From the NCBI GenBank assembly GCA_036936605.1, contig JAUPFV010000002.1, positions 216,745,046 through 216,809,045 of the forward strand: 64,000 bases of DNA. Reading direction: 5' to 3'. The DNA is from Limnanthes douglasii subsp. nivea (taxonomy: Eukaryota > Streptophyta > Magnoliopsida > Brassicales > Limnanthaceae). This document shows positions 46,550 to 57,915 of the stretch, one piece after another (positions within the stretch are counted from its first letter, which is position 1; every line of letters starts with the position of its first letter). The notes beneath the pieces are model-generated. The model was not told where the DNA came from, did not search any database, and was given only the letters and a program-made list of their open reading frames with translations. A program made the translations under genes and the position numbers.

Positions 46550-47230
46550 AATTCATTCTAGCCCAATACCCATAGTTCGAGCCAAATCCAATCTAGACAT
46601 CTTGAATGATTTTTTTGTTATGTCCATTTCAATCCAAGTAGTGCAAGGTTGAAAGGTTCTGTTTTCTTTTAGAACTTTGATAATCAAATGATCTCCAGTT
46701 GTAGAGGCTATGGTTCTGATAATATTGTTGTTATATAAATGTTCAGGTAGGTTATGAATCTTGATCCAAACTGGCGTGACTGGACTCTCCTTACTGAAGT
46801 CTCCGTTCCATTTTCGTAATCTCATCATTGTGTTACTAATGGTCCACACAGATCTTTGCCATATTCTACAGAGATCTTGTTTAGAGTCGAATTCAAAGAC
46901 TATATGCTTAGAGTCTCATATCATGTACATGTAACATGCAACCAGCTTTAAGGATTCAAGAAACTGCAAAAGAAGGTTTCTTTTAGGCAAACCTTGTGTA
47001 AATTTGCCAATAAGAAAATGTTTAGATTGCTTTTTCAGCCGATCAAGAACTTCATTGTCGTATTGAATTGATATGTGATCTTGTTTTTCAACAACAATTT
47101 CCGCCTCAAACTCTAATTTGTCCACATTGTTGATAGATTTCTTGACTATATCGGCATAAGTTGAATTTTTTAGATTTGTTGTTGAATCTTTCTCCAGTTG
47201 TTCTTTTGTGTATTGTTGAATTTTGCCATA
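46550..47230 (-). pseudogene. LINE C ORF1: DUF4283-like gag
   Basis: Minus strand. HFLIGKFTQGLPKRNLLLQ, WQRSVWTISNTMMRLRKWNG, PVWIKIHNLPEHLYNNNI and TTWIEMDITKK follow the DUF4283 pattern and align block by block with LINE B ORF1. The zinc knuckle region (YYDHCQHLGH) has lost its first Cys. One stop near 46,918 and a frame change near 46,553 interrupt it. The region 45,741-46,270 continues with charged, Asn/Lys-rich sequence that holds a near-duplicate (RSNSPEFYKEEQVNNLKDIN and RSNYPEKYKEQVISLREIS). Confidence 0.7.
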
Positions 47231-47420
47231 GAATCATGTAGTGTAGGAAAATCCATACAAATCAGTAGATCTGCAACCCAGAATAAGCGTAGAATAGAAG
47301 CTTGGCAACTAAAATTGCAAAAAAAACTTTCTTAAAAATCAAGAAAAGACTTTATGATTCTTGGAGCAACATTTCATTTTTCCTCCACATGCTCGAGATT
47401 TAAGAGTTACTTAATCCATA

Positions 47421-47846
47421 GGCATTGAACAGTAAATCGTCCATTGACTATCGCATTTGGTGGCAGATAATCCTTTGACTTTTAAATGTCCGTTGACACT
47501 CCCTGAACTATCGCGTTTGGATAAAGTTAGTCCACCAGATCCTCTGATCCATGAAAGGCGGCCACCTGTTACCATAGTCCCTAGATTTTTGTATCACCAC
47601 TAGTCCCTTGAGTTTAGATCAAACCCAAAATGTAGAATATTGCAGATAACTAAACTCAAGAGACTAGTGGTGATACAAAAGTTTGTGGACTATGGTGACA
47701 GATGGTAGCCTCTCATGGATCAGAGGATCTGGTGGACTAACTTTATCCAAACGCAATAGTCCATGAACTGTCAACAAACATTTAAAAATAAAAAAACTAT
47801 CTACCACCAAACGCGATAATCAAAGGACGATGTACTGTTCAAAACC
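47421..47846. mobile_element. Foldback MITE with 9-bp target duplication
   Basis: The 426-bp element is almost one inverted repeat. The left arm (47,421-47,615) and the complement of the right arm (47,640-47,846) share long blocks such as GTTTGGATAAAGTTAGTCCA, CCAGATCCTCTGATCCATGA and TTTTGTATCACCACTAGTC. Its ends are GGCATTGAACAG and, on the complement, GGTTTTGAACAG. TAATCCATA stands directly on both sides (47,412-47,420 and 47,847-47,855). The 9-bp duplication points to Mutator-type mobilisation. Transcribed, it would form a hairpin of about 190 bp. Confidence 0.85.
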
Positions 47847-47899
47847 TAATCCATATCAATTAAGTTACTTTTCACCGAACCAGAACAAATCCTACCGAA

Positions 47900-48560
47900 T
47901 CAATATCTACTAAATTTACTTTCTTACTATTCTACTTTTGTTGTTTTAAGTATAATAAAGTAACTTTGGTTTATTTTTATTACATATTAGAGTACTAATA
48001 TTTACATATCTTCAAGTGTCCACGCATTCTTATTCTGTGTGCGATGGATGCGCATGCTTGACTCATTAGTACTCTTTGTCACACTTCCCCGTGTAAGCAT
48101 AGTAGGAGTAATTTGCAATGTATTACGTATATATATTATATATATTAAGTTGCTGTAGTGACATTTAATAACGGTTATGGTACGGATCCGATCAAAACCA
48201 TCCGAAACTGAATAGATAGTTTAATCCATTGGTTCGTGAATTAAAAGTTAAAAGTTGTATTCAGTCAAATCGATCCGAAGTAATAAATTTAACAAAAATA
48301 TAATATATTTTAGATTTAAAATCGAAGTTGCACTTCTATAACAAGATATGTAAATAAAAAATTGCTATCGGTATTTAATATTAGATTATTAATATAATGA
48401 TTAAATAGTTTATACTTAGATTTAACTTTATTAAACGGATACAAACATATACACTTAATATTTAAATTTTTATGTGAAAAAATGAAAGTTTTTTATAAAA
48501 AAAAAAATCAAATTTTTAATACATAATAACTTTTAGTGAAAACTGTCAAACCATCACACA
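47900..48560. other. AT-rich spacer
   Basis: No gene. 48,170-48,300 contains eroded CCGAT/CCGAA-rich sequence similar in style to the CCGGTT-rich repeat at 8.2-8.7 kb. Confidence 0.35.
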
Positions 48561-48567
48561 ACATTAT

Positions 48568-49900
48568 GGCCGAAAAGAGTCTTCCATCCAAGCCCCCCTC
48601 TCAGTTTCCACGGTCTGTTTCTATTTCTATTAATTCGTCGAAACCTTCAACAACACCCTTCGTTTTTTGAAGCAGAGATTCAAAACTCAAATGAGACCGC
48701 AAACAATGAAGAATATTCGCAGCTGCCAAAACAAAATCAGTCTCAGAAACAGAAGAAAAGTAATTCATTCTACAATCTTATTCACATCATTGAACTCATA
48801 AATAATCCTATTTTTAAACAATCATCACCAAAGAATCCTACTAAACAACCTATGTTTTATAATCAAAACATCAAAACCTACGTCACGACTACAAAGGTCT
48901 CTTCAAAAGAGTTCTAGCATGGCAATGTAAAAATTCAAGACCAATGATATCATAAATCAATATAATTTTTGGGGCAGGACCAGGAAAGTTTTCTCTATAG
49001 ATCTAAATATACTTATATCGGTAAATTTTCTATAAGATGTCCTCATATGAACATTGTTTAGAATTTCCTACATAATTTTGGGTTTTTAATAAGAGTATAG
49101 TCTTTCTTAGTGGGACACAAGACATGTTTTAATTGAATTTGAGAATCAAGAAGATATAAGATAGGTATGGAAACAAAATGTATGGTCACTAGACCAACAC
49201 ACAATGAGAATTTTAACATGGATTCCATTCTTTAATCCAAAAATAAGACCCTCGATCACACTATGTTGATAACACTATTAAATTTTCCAGAATATATACA
49301 ACAAGGACAATATCATTATTATTGTTAAGGTAATTGAAAATACCTCTAATAGTATGGGTACCCTCAAATAATATATCAAAATTTAACTATTGTAAATCTT
49401 GGGTCAAACTCGATGTTTCAAATAAACTGATCAACAAAGCACGAATAGGAATTTTTGATAAGGAAAGTTATGGCAATATATAGTAAATAGAGTCATACCT
49501 TCTTATTGTCTATAATGTCTTCACTTTGGTCACAATACATCATAAAAAGATAGAGAAAACCTAAGAAAAATCATTTACAGACTCAGTCTTTTGACATTCA
49601 CAAATAGGAACATTTTACGCAAAATGAAAAATGGATCCCAAATATCAATTTTTTCATTGTAAATGATATGCAACTGATGAAAAAATAAACTTTCAAATAG
49701 AAACATTTAGGACAAGAAAGGATATAAATCAGTCAGATAAGAAGTTATAACAAATAACTTTAACATATAGTGGATCAAAAGTCAAAGATCAATTAAACTA
49801 TACTAAACCTAAATATTCCAGCAAAAAAAACAACCCAAAACATATAAAGAATATAAAGAGAAATTAACTAAAGAAAACATTGATGACCTTCAGATAGTTC
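48568..49900 (+). pseudogene. LINE D ORF1 remnant (gag)
   Basis: ATGGCCGAAAAG at 48,568 could be the original start. The only family-like blocks are WKQNVWSLDQHTMRILTWIP and, further on, YCLYCLHFGHNT, which resembles a zinc knuckle. The rest is too broken to align by eye. Its place before a LINE endonuclease supports the call. Confidence 0.45.
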
Positions 49901-50079
49901 AAGAATATAACCAAGCTCCTTCACAGGACAGAGACAAAGAGATTATAGAAGTTTTACATTCAATCAAAACTGAAGTAATCTTCTCATCACACAATTTATC
50001 AAACATGAAGACATTCTATATTTCATAAGGAATTTTTGGTTAATATGGTTTATGCTTAATGCATAAGAGAATAAAGGAT

Positions 50080-50480
50080 TTTTGTTTGGATTCTCTAAGA
50101 GAATTGGCTGATAACTCTAAAGAATGTATAGTAATAAAAGATTTTAATGCAATTGAAAACTCTCAAGAACAAAAATCCTGATCTACCTTATGTTTGAGGA
50201 TTATTAATGAATTCAACAATACTATACTAGACTGCCATTTCAAGGATGCAAGATATTTTGGGTCAAAATTTACTTGGACTAATAACTTAAAATAAAAAAG
50301 TCTTGATCGAGTTTTATATAACTCAGAATGGATAGATAATTTTAAAAATACCAAAGTAAAGCACCTATCTGGAATTGGATTAGATCATTCTCCACTGATT
50401 ATAACTATCTCAACTGATCATAGTATAATCAAATCATCATATAAGTTCCAAAATATATGGATAATGCACCCGGATTTTCT
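50080..50480 (+). pseudogene. LINE D endonuclease remnant
   Basis: KDFNAIENSQEQKS (from GDFN), then DCHFKDARYFGSKFTWTNN, KSLDRVLYNSEWIDNF, and LDHSPLIITIS (from SDHxPL) match the endonuclease in order. Two in-frame stops (about 50,181 and 50,294). Confidence 0.7.
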
Positions 50481-51049
50481 AAACATGGTTGAGCTAAAGT
50501 GGAAGGAATAAATAGCGTAATCACATATTAGAGTTTTTTTGAATAAATTTAAAAGACTGAAACACAAACTTAAAAGGTGGAATTGGGACATATTTGGTAA
50601 TGTCTTTTATGGTATAGCACGAGATGAAGATGCAATTAACTTCATGGAAACATGTTCTGAGGAATTTAAGAGTTTACAAGATAAAATTAAGCTAACTAAC
50701 AGTCAAGCAATAATTTTCAGCTATTTGCTAGAGAAAAGTCTTATTAAGAACAAAAAAACAGCACCAACCGGTTAAATAATGATGATACAAATACATATTG
50801 CTTTCATAATTATATCAAGAAAAATAGGAGAAGAAAAAAAAATGGTGATTGAGAATGTGATATGGTTAACAGATCATGCTGATTTGCAAATATTGTTGAG
50901 AAACACTTTGGATCTCTCTTATCAACTCAAATAAATAAAAAAGAATTGGATGAGCTATATAGCATTATTTTAAAACTAATTACTGATGAAGATAACAATA
51001 AGCTTACAGAGTTACCTACAGAAAATGAGAAATATAGAATGTTAAATCC

Positions 51050-52300
51050 TTAAGCCTCAATAACACTGCTGGTGTGAACGGATTTAATGCCAAATTCTTT
51101 AAATCATGTTGGTTTATAATCTCCAAAGATATATGTGCTGATATTGTTGAAATATTTATTGGTTAAATTACTTCATCAAGGTATTTATCCTACCGCAATT
51201 CGCCTAATACCAAAGATAGACTTCTTACAAAACCTGGAATGACTTAAAACTGCTAAGTTTATGTACAATTTTCAATGGAATCATATTAAATATTTGGAAT
51301 GAAAGATAATCAACTATAGTACCAAATATAATATATGAGAAGCAATGAGGATTCTTTAAATATAGAAATATTCATGATAATATCTTGTTGACTCAAGATT
51401 TAGCTCATGATTTAAAAAAAATTATTGGTGGAAATGTTCTGATCAAAATAGATATGTCTAAGACATTTGATAATATTTTATTCAACTTTATCATAAGGAT
51501 CATGAAAGAATTAGGTTTTGGAAACAAGTTCTTAAATATAATTATGAAAAGTATCAATTCTACATGTTTTTCAAAAATAGTTAATGGTCAATTAAAAGGT
51601 TATTTCAAGTCCTCAAAAGAAGTTAGACAAATGGATCATATATCCCATAGTCTCTTTGTTATTGCAGAAGAGTTTTTAATTCGAGATCTTAAAAATTATT
51701 TGAAAAGAAATGAGATACAAAACAAGTACCTCTTTGTTCTTACTTTTCTTGACATTTGTAGATGATTTCATCATCCTTACAAATGTATCTGCCTCTCATA
51801 TCAAAAGAATAAGTTTGTACCTTGAATATTATCAAGATAGATCTAGTCAATTAATCAACAATTATGGAACTATAATAATTACTCACCCAATTATGACTCA
51901 AGCAAGAATTAAATTGATTGAATATCTAATAAGATTTAAACATAAATTCTTACCTATCAAGTACCTTGCTGTTCTTATACAATCGAGCAATAAAAATTGT
52001 TGTTATGCTGAACTTGTGACAAAAATTAGGAATAAAATTCTAGAATGGGATAGTAAAATTTTATCTTTTTGGGGAAAACTTATCCTAATCCAATTAGTGT
52101 TGATGATAATACCAACTTACCACCTACAAATGTGTATACTTCCTAAAATTATTATTAATAGAATTGAGAAGATGCTTAGTAGATTCCATGGGGCTCTAAT
52201 GATTCCAAACAAGCAATTCAATGTAATAAAATGGTTTCATTTGTGTAGCCCTATGATGAGGGGGAGTTTAAACATAAGAAGATTGGAAGACATTTAATTA
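51050..52300 (+). pseudogene. LINE D reverse transcriptase
   Basis: NTAGVNGFNAKFFKSCW (about 51,065), IRLIPKIDF, NIHDNILLTQDLAHDLKKI, VLIKIDMSKTFDNILFNFI, then FVDDFIILT (about 51,742) with the catalytic Asp pair, and KYLAVLIQSSNKNCC after it. The reading frame changes at about 51,750, inside a short overlap just before the active-site box. The thumb and connection to zf-RVT (EWDSKILSFWGKLILIQLV) are preserved. The second Asp pair is intact, but upstream stops rule out activity. Confidence 0.8.
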
Positions 52301-53259
52301 GCTTACTCCTGCACACTATGGTTCCAACTCAGGATACAAAATATTTATGGGCTAAATATATGCATTCAATATATTTTTCAAGCTATCATTATTTACAGGT
52401 AAAAGTTATTAGTAAAAGTTCCAAATGGTGGAAGAGATTATTAAACATCATATAGATTTGAGAATCATATATATATTGGCATATTGGTAGAGGATATATA
52501 GATTTTTATGGATTGACATATGGTGTGATACAAAACCATTTATCTTGCTTTCTCATAATGAGTGCAAGTATTGGTATCAAGATGATAAAATGAAAAATAC
52601 TAGAATGATGGATACTAGAATTGGGAGAAACTAAAAACTTTTGTACGCATATCTGATATTTAAAAAATAAAAAGATTTCAATAAAAGAAACATAAGATGA
52701 TTCTCTGAAATGAAATCTATCAACAAATGAGAAGTTTAATATAAAGAAAATATGGAAAAACATAAGAGAAAAAAGTATAAAGTCTTATTTCTCCAAGAGA
52801 AATAAATATAACATAATACCAAAAAAAATTATTTTATGGAGGTTGGTTAACAACTGGATTCCTGATAACACTATACCTCAGAATAAGAAAATATATTTTG
52901 CATCAAAATGTTTTGTGGAGGTATAAAATCAATATGTCATCTATTTGTCCAATACAACACAACTTGGAAAATATGGAAGTACTTTGCGGGGTTATTTGGT
53001 ATCCTAATTGAGATACACATGACAATCTCCCATCTTAAAAGAAGTTGGTACTGGTCTATATACAAAGAGGCCATATAAGAACAATTCTTCCACCTATAAT
53101 TTCTTGGGTCTTCTGGATATCTAGAAATAAAGCGAAGTTTAATGAGCTAAAAATTACAGTAAAATCTGTCTTAGCCATTATTAAGTGCATAATATCAAGT
53201 TTAGAATATGACAATCTTTTAAAAAGATCCTATTGTATCAAAGATTCAAAATAGACTTC

Positions 53260-53570
53260 TGAATATGGGTGCTTTCATCACTTTAAACAAGCCTAGAAAA
53301 AAATCTCTTAAATGCAATCTTCCACTTAGAAATAGATATAAGTTAAATACATATGGTTCTTGTTGTCTGTCTAGTGAAGCATGTGGTGGGGGATTTATAA
53401 AAGACAATATAGGTGATATAATAATTGCATATAGTAGAATCTATGGAAAACAAACTTCTACCAGTACAGAATGCAAGTCTCTTCCAGATAGGTTACTTGT
53501 CTGTAAAGATAGGGATATTAGGCATCTTTACATATAATCAGATTCTGTTATCCTTATTAAAATACTCATA
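53260..53570 (+). pseudogene. LINE D RNase H remnant
   Basis: LNTYGSCCLSSEACGGGFIK matches the start of the LINE RNase H (LNxDGA...GxGG), with the first Asp changed to Tyr. STECKSLPDRLLVCKDRDIR is the second block, in which the Glu of AE-x-x-AL is kept. The C-terminal part is missing. Confidence 0.6.
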
Positions 53571-53645
53571 CAAAATAAGACCCGTGATTCTTAGCTCATG
53601 TTATTGAATGTTGCAGGTATTTGATAACTTCTAACATGATTATAA

Positions 53646-53648
<3 letters not shown>

Positions 53649-53679
<31 letters not shown>
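53649..53679. repeat. (AT)n microsatellite
   Basis: Thirty-one bases of alternating A and T directly after the LINE D remnant. Confidence 0.95.
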
Positions 53680-53680
<1 letters not shown>

Positions 53681-54190
53681 AAACAAGATTTACCGGAATC
53701 ATACAATAAAAATAACATGTTTCAAAATCTCTGAAGGTATTCAACTGACGATCTGTAATTTTAAAATTAAAAAAACAAACTAGGTTTTCAGCTAAAAAAA
53801 TGAAAAACCAGATGATCTTTTTCTTTTTGAAACTTTCAAAATTTTAATCTTGACTTAGTGTGATTAGCGCTCAAATTGTCATTTCTATAACTCAAATGTT
53901 TTTCTCTTCTTCGATGTCGGTTTAAAAAAAATTCTAAATTTTTTACTTCTAACGAGTTGATAAATAAAATTTACTTAAAAATAATAATTTATATTTATTA
54001 ATATATAAAACTATTATTAAATCATTTAATCTGATAATCCGCTCAAAATTTGTCTTATTTTAATAAAATCATCGAATGGTTTATAAAATAAAACTTAATA
54101 AAACCAATAATTTAACAGTTCTATATTTATATAACTCAAATCCGAAACAGACGACTATCGCTTTATAACATTTAAAAACTAAAGTAAATA

Positions 54191-54408
54191 CTCCCTCTGT
54201 CTCATAATATGTCTTTCTAGAAGAGATTTTTTGTCTCATAATATATGTCGTTTTCATTTTCCAATGCAACATTATTACATGTATTCCACTTTCAACCAAT
54301 AAAATAGTTAACTTTTTGCATAAGTTATTTATTCTTTCAAAGTCATTATTACTTTTCTTAATATTGGTGAAAAAACCTTAAACGACTAATATTATGAGAC
54401 GGAGGGAG
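54191..54408 (+). mobile_element. Stowaway MITE (copy 2, 218 bp)
   Basis: Ends CTCCCTCTGTCTCATAATAT and, on the complement, CTCCCTCCGTCTCATAATAT. TA flanks on both sides. The interior matches the complement of copy 1 (25,537-25,781), which is about 27 bp longer. Confidence 0.92.
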
Positions 54409-54435
54409 TATATAGGATAAAAAAATAAATCTGCC

Positions 54436-54525
54436 AGCTTTCTGAAGATGTCTCAAGTGAATAGATATTAACAGTAACACAGCTTTCTGAAGATGTCTCA
54501 AGTGAATAGATATTAACAGTAACAT
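54436..54525. repeat. Exact tandem duplication, 2 x 45 bp
   Basis: AGCTTTCTGAAGATGTCTCA starts both copies, and they are identical apart from the last base. It lies 27 bp after the Stowaway element. Confidence 0.95.
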
Positions 54526-55403
54526 GTTTGATAAAAAATAAAGACTAAAAACACTTTTTGTCTTTTATGTTTACCACTTTTATCAACATAGTTCTTCTTG
54601 TTCATTTATGTATAAAATTCATCCCTTTATTTTAAAAATTTGTAAATATAGTCCCCGTCCCATATAAACCATTTAAAAGCTTACATGTGGTATTCAAATT
54701 ATAAGTTTTGTATCACTTTTAGTCCCAAATCCTAAGTTTTGTATCATTTTTGGGCTTCCAAAATATACAAAGGAACTAATCGTACAAATTTTTCAAATGA
54801 AAAGAATAAACTTTATGCCGAAATAAAAAAATAACTATATTGATACAATCCGTAAACCTGAAGACTAAGAGTGCATTTTAGTCAAGAATAAATATATTGG
54901 GCCTGTAAGAATATTTGAAATAGGTTAAATATAGTAATAGGTAAATAATACAAACTTAGTAAGGTAGTGGTAGTATAATTTTGATTTTGGTCGGTCGGCA
55001 GCAATGCCTTTACTTTATCTGACGCCTCCCATGTGGTGGTCAGTGGGCCTGTCCCACATCTACATCCACCCACCCACGCTATTCTTTTTTATCTTACTTT
55101 TTTTTCATAATTAGCTTTTATGTATACCGGTAATGTTAATTTTACTTTTAATATAAATTATATCTTATCGGGTTCTTACCATTTTTTTTTCTATTCCTGG
55201 TTAAAAGCTTACTAAAATTGTTCTGTCGACTTACTTAACAAAAATTTGGAATCCGAAAATGTTTTAATTCACTCATATTATAAAGAACACAATAGTATTT
55301 TTTATAGTATTTTTTTGGGCAGCCTTTTTTTAATTTTTTTTAAATATTAAAAAACGTTATTTTTTAAATTTACAATGTCTATATATTAATGGGTTTTTAT
55401 AAA
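54526..55403. other. AT-rich spacer before MULE C
   Basis: No gene recognised. A C/A-rich string near 55,010-55,080 is the only departure from the background. Confidence 0.4.
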
Positions 55404-55652
55404 GGAAAAGTACCCATAAATACATTTTCAAGTATCTAATCCCAAATAAGTATCCAAATATGAGACCCTTATTCTAGTAGTAAGTGGACAATATTTTTAC
55501 CAAATTAGCCATAATACTAGAAGAAAGAGAAAGTAGGTTACTATTTTTCTAACTTTTACTTTCCCTCCAAATCCCAAAAACTTTTAGATACCGAAAAGAC
55601 TGTAGGAGAGAAGAACTAGAACCCAAAAGAAGTCTGTCCACCGTCTCGTTTT

Positions 55653-55828
55653 TTGCGAACAACCTCCGGCAAGCGCGAGGGTAGAAACTCTGGCGATGGT
55701 AGAAGAAGTGTGGTTCGAAACTATCGACGTGCTTCGTATACGCTGTGTAGACCGGTTTTTATTTTTTCCTCGTCTGAAGCAAAAACCATCGGTGCAGGTG
55801 AAGTTCGAACGGTGGAAACTACATTGAA
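55653..55828 (+). other. Possible first exon or leader of the MULE C protease gene
   Basis: Less AT-rich sequence with open frames in two phases (ATG 55,653 or ATG 55,697) ends near ACATTGAAG/GTTAGG, a possible donor site. The next 1.2 kb is motif-rich and non-coding up to an acceptor at 57,004 or 57,035. No family is recognised in either frame. Confidence 0.35.
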
Positions 55829-56019
55829 GGTTAGGCCAAACATTTTTTCTTAATCGTGTATAGTAGATTGCATGTTTGATGACATCGACAAGAACCGTTT
55901 TTTTGGGTTAACTGGCTTATTGGTTCAGTAGTTGGGTTAGATTTCCCGGTCGATGAGTGCAACTTAAGTTGTTTGGGAAGATGGAACATGTAATCGGAGG
56001 TGGTTAACTGTAAGCCGGT

Positions 56020-56890
56020 TACTGTCTCGCGCGAGGCAGTGAACTGGGTGCAGTTGAAGTAGTTTTGCCCATATATGGAGCAGCGCCTCGCGTTAGTGAG
56101 TGGTTAAGGGTTAGTATGTGGATTGTTGTTAGCCGTTTTTTAATATGTCTCGCGTGATGTCTTAGGTGGTTTGACGTGGTTTGCATTGGTTTGGTTTAAT
56201 TTTGGTAGCTTTGAGTTGGAGTAGAGTAGTTCGTGGTGGTGTATCGCGCGAGGTAGTGAACTGGGTGCAGTTGAAGTAGTTTTGCCCATATCTGGAGCAG
56301 CGTCTCGCGTTAGTGAGTGGTTAAGGGTTAGTATGTGGGTTGTTGTTAGCCGTTTTTAATATGTCTCGCGTGAGGTCTTAGGTGATTTGAGGTGGTTTGT
56401 ATCGGTTTGGTTTAATTTTGGTAGCTTTGAGTTGTGGCATAGTAGTTCGTGGTGGTGTATCGCGTTTGTTCTGTGAATCCATTGTTAGCGCAGTAGATGG
56501 TTTTCACATGTAGCATGATAGAAATGGTTGATTGAGATACGCGTATTATGTGTTAGTACGGTGTGCCCCGTGACAAGGCGCGTATGACGTTGTCATAGTA
56601 AAACTGATCTCGCGGCAGCCTTGTTAGTATTTAGGTTGGTTTTAATAGTGGGTTTCTGTCAATTCGGTCTCGTGTACCTGTCACACGACGTTGGGAAATC
56701 ATTTCGAACTTCCCATCTCGCTTGAGTCTTCGTCCTGTATCACGAAAGGGAGTAGTTTAATGAGAAGTAGGCATTTCAGGATGCGAATAATACGCGCATT
56801 GTGTATTCAGTGTGTCGCGAGACTTAGTATAAGTGGGCATTACACTTGTCGTTGTTTTTTAAACCGCGCGACGTTGAAAGGGTAACACGC
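56020..56890. repeat. CG-motif array 1 (leader of MULE C)
   Basis: About fifteen copies of a TCGCG or CGCGA core: CTCGCGCGAG, CTCGCGTTAG, CTCGCGTGA, ATCGCGCGAGG, ATACGCGTATTATG, GGCGCGTATGAC, CTCGCGGC, TACGCGCATTG, GTCGCGAGAC, CCGCGCGACG, CACGCGTTGTG. Non-coding. Confidence 0.8.
56028..56461. repeat. Tandem duplication, 2 x 217 bp, in the MULE C leader
   Basis: Copy 1 starts at 56,028 and copy 2 at 56,245. Both contain GTGAACTGGGTGCAGTTGAA, CTCGCGTTAGTGAGTGG, GTTGTTAGCCGTTTTT and TTAATTTTGGTAGCTTTGAG. About a dozen differences. Each unit holds three CTCGCG-type motifs, so duplication tripled as motif multiplication. Confidence 0.9.
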
Positions 56891-57574
56891 GTTGTGACCA
56901 ATGCCTGATTGAAGTTTGGTTTAAAAAGAGTTGTAGTAGGACATAGTTCTAAAAGGAGTTAAGCACAGCTAAAATCTTACGTGTGTGTTGTTTTCTTCAA
57001 ACAGGTTCTGCTATGGGGAAAGGTACTTTTTACAGGTCTAGTCTGGTAAGCATATTAAATTTGCTGCAGATAGAAATAATGGTAGTGAGGAATCTGTAAC
57101 CGACGTTGCGAAGCTTTTGATACTATTCATTTGTTCTACCCTGTTCTACCCTGTTCTACTCTGTCTGGAGATACCATGGGCTAGACGATGGTTTTCTACG
57201 TAGAACATATGCTTAAAATTAATGACTATGATTGGTCGCGAGCAATTGTTGAGAAGCTAACAAAGTTTATGGTTAACTGTTTAGAGAAAGGGACACCCGA
57301 TCACGTCATCGGCTGCGTAGCAGTGTTGTTGGTTTGTATCGAACAATTAGTTTATTATTTTGTTCTCTTATGAAAGTGATACGAGTGTGTCTTTACTTCG
57401 CAGCCCTTCAGAATGGAGCACACCACGCTATGGGCAGATTTGGTAAGGCCAAACATGATACCTAGGTGCTACAAATGGTGGGGGTTGGAATGCAAGGAGG
57501 CCACTATTGCGGTTGTTAAAAGGGTGAGGAAGGTGGCAGATGACGAGGTAAGTTATGGCTGTTTATATATGTTT

Positions 57575-57915
57575 TTACGGTAATTCGCGCGAAGTAGCAC
57601 TAATCTATAGCGAGGTATGTTTATTAGTAAGTTGTAATTCGCGCGAGATGTAGTTAGGCTCATTCGCGAAAGGGCAAGCGTATCGCGTACAACACGCGCG
57701 CATTGTGTTAGGGATGGTTAAAAACCAGCACCAAAGTCTGCACTGCGTGTGTCGCGTTAGAGGTTGTTGCGGGGGGGGGGGGGGGGGGTCAAGTCGCATT
57801 GCAGGTACAAGGTGACTCGCGTGTGGAGGGGAAGATGTTATGACTCGCGCAACATTAGTACTAAATCAATATACGAGTCGCGTCTTACTGAAACTTCCGT
57901 CGAGTAATACGCGTC
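57575..57915. repeat. CG-motif array 2 (long intron of the protease gene)
   Basis: About eleven copies in 340 bp: AATTCGCGCGAAG, AATTCGCGCGAGA, ATTCGCGAAAG, ATCGCGTACAACACGCGCGC, GTCGCGTTAG, GACTCGCGTGTG, GACTCGCGCAAC, GTCGCGTCTTAC, ATACGCGTCTTAT. It fills the 417-bp intron 57,548-57,964. Confidence 0.8.
57771..57788 (+). repeat. Poly-G run of 18
   Basis: An uninterrupted run of 18 G inside motif array 2. Such a run can form a G-quadruplex and is also prone to length error in sequencing. Confidence 0.9.

Larger units (their letters stand above)
44090..47230 (-). mobile_element. LINE C (L1-like), minus strand, 3'-truncated
   Basis: Gag, endonuclease and the first third of RT run from 47,230 down to 44,090, where the sequence meets the truncated TRIM. 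Everything after RT block 3 is missing. Many frame changes. The proteins resemble LINE B in order but not closely in sequence. Confidence 0.75.
48560..53620 (+). mobile_element. LINE D (L1-like), heavily degenerate
   Basis: Plus strand, order gag (about 48,568-49,900), endonuclease (50,080-50,480), RT (51,050-52,300), zf-RVT remnant (52,800-53,250) and RNase H (53,300-53,560). It ends close to a (TA)n tract at 53,649. All domains carry several stops and frame changes. No target duplication found. Confidence 0.7.
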
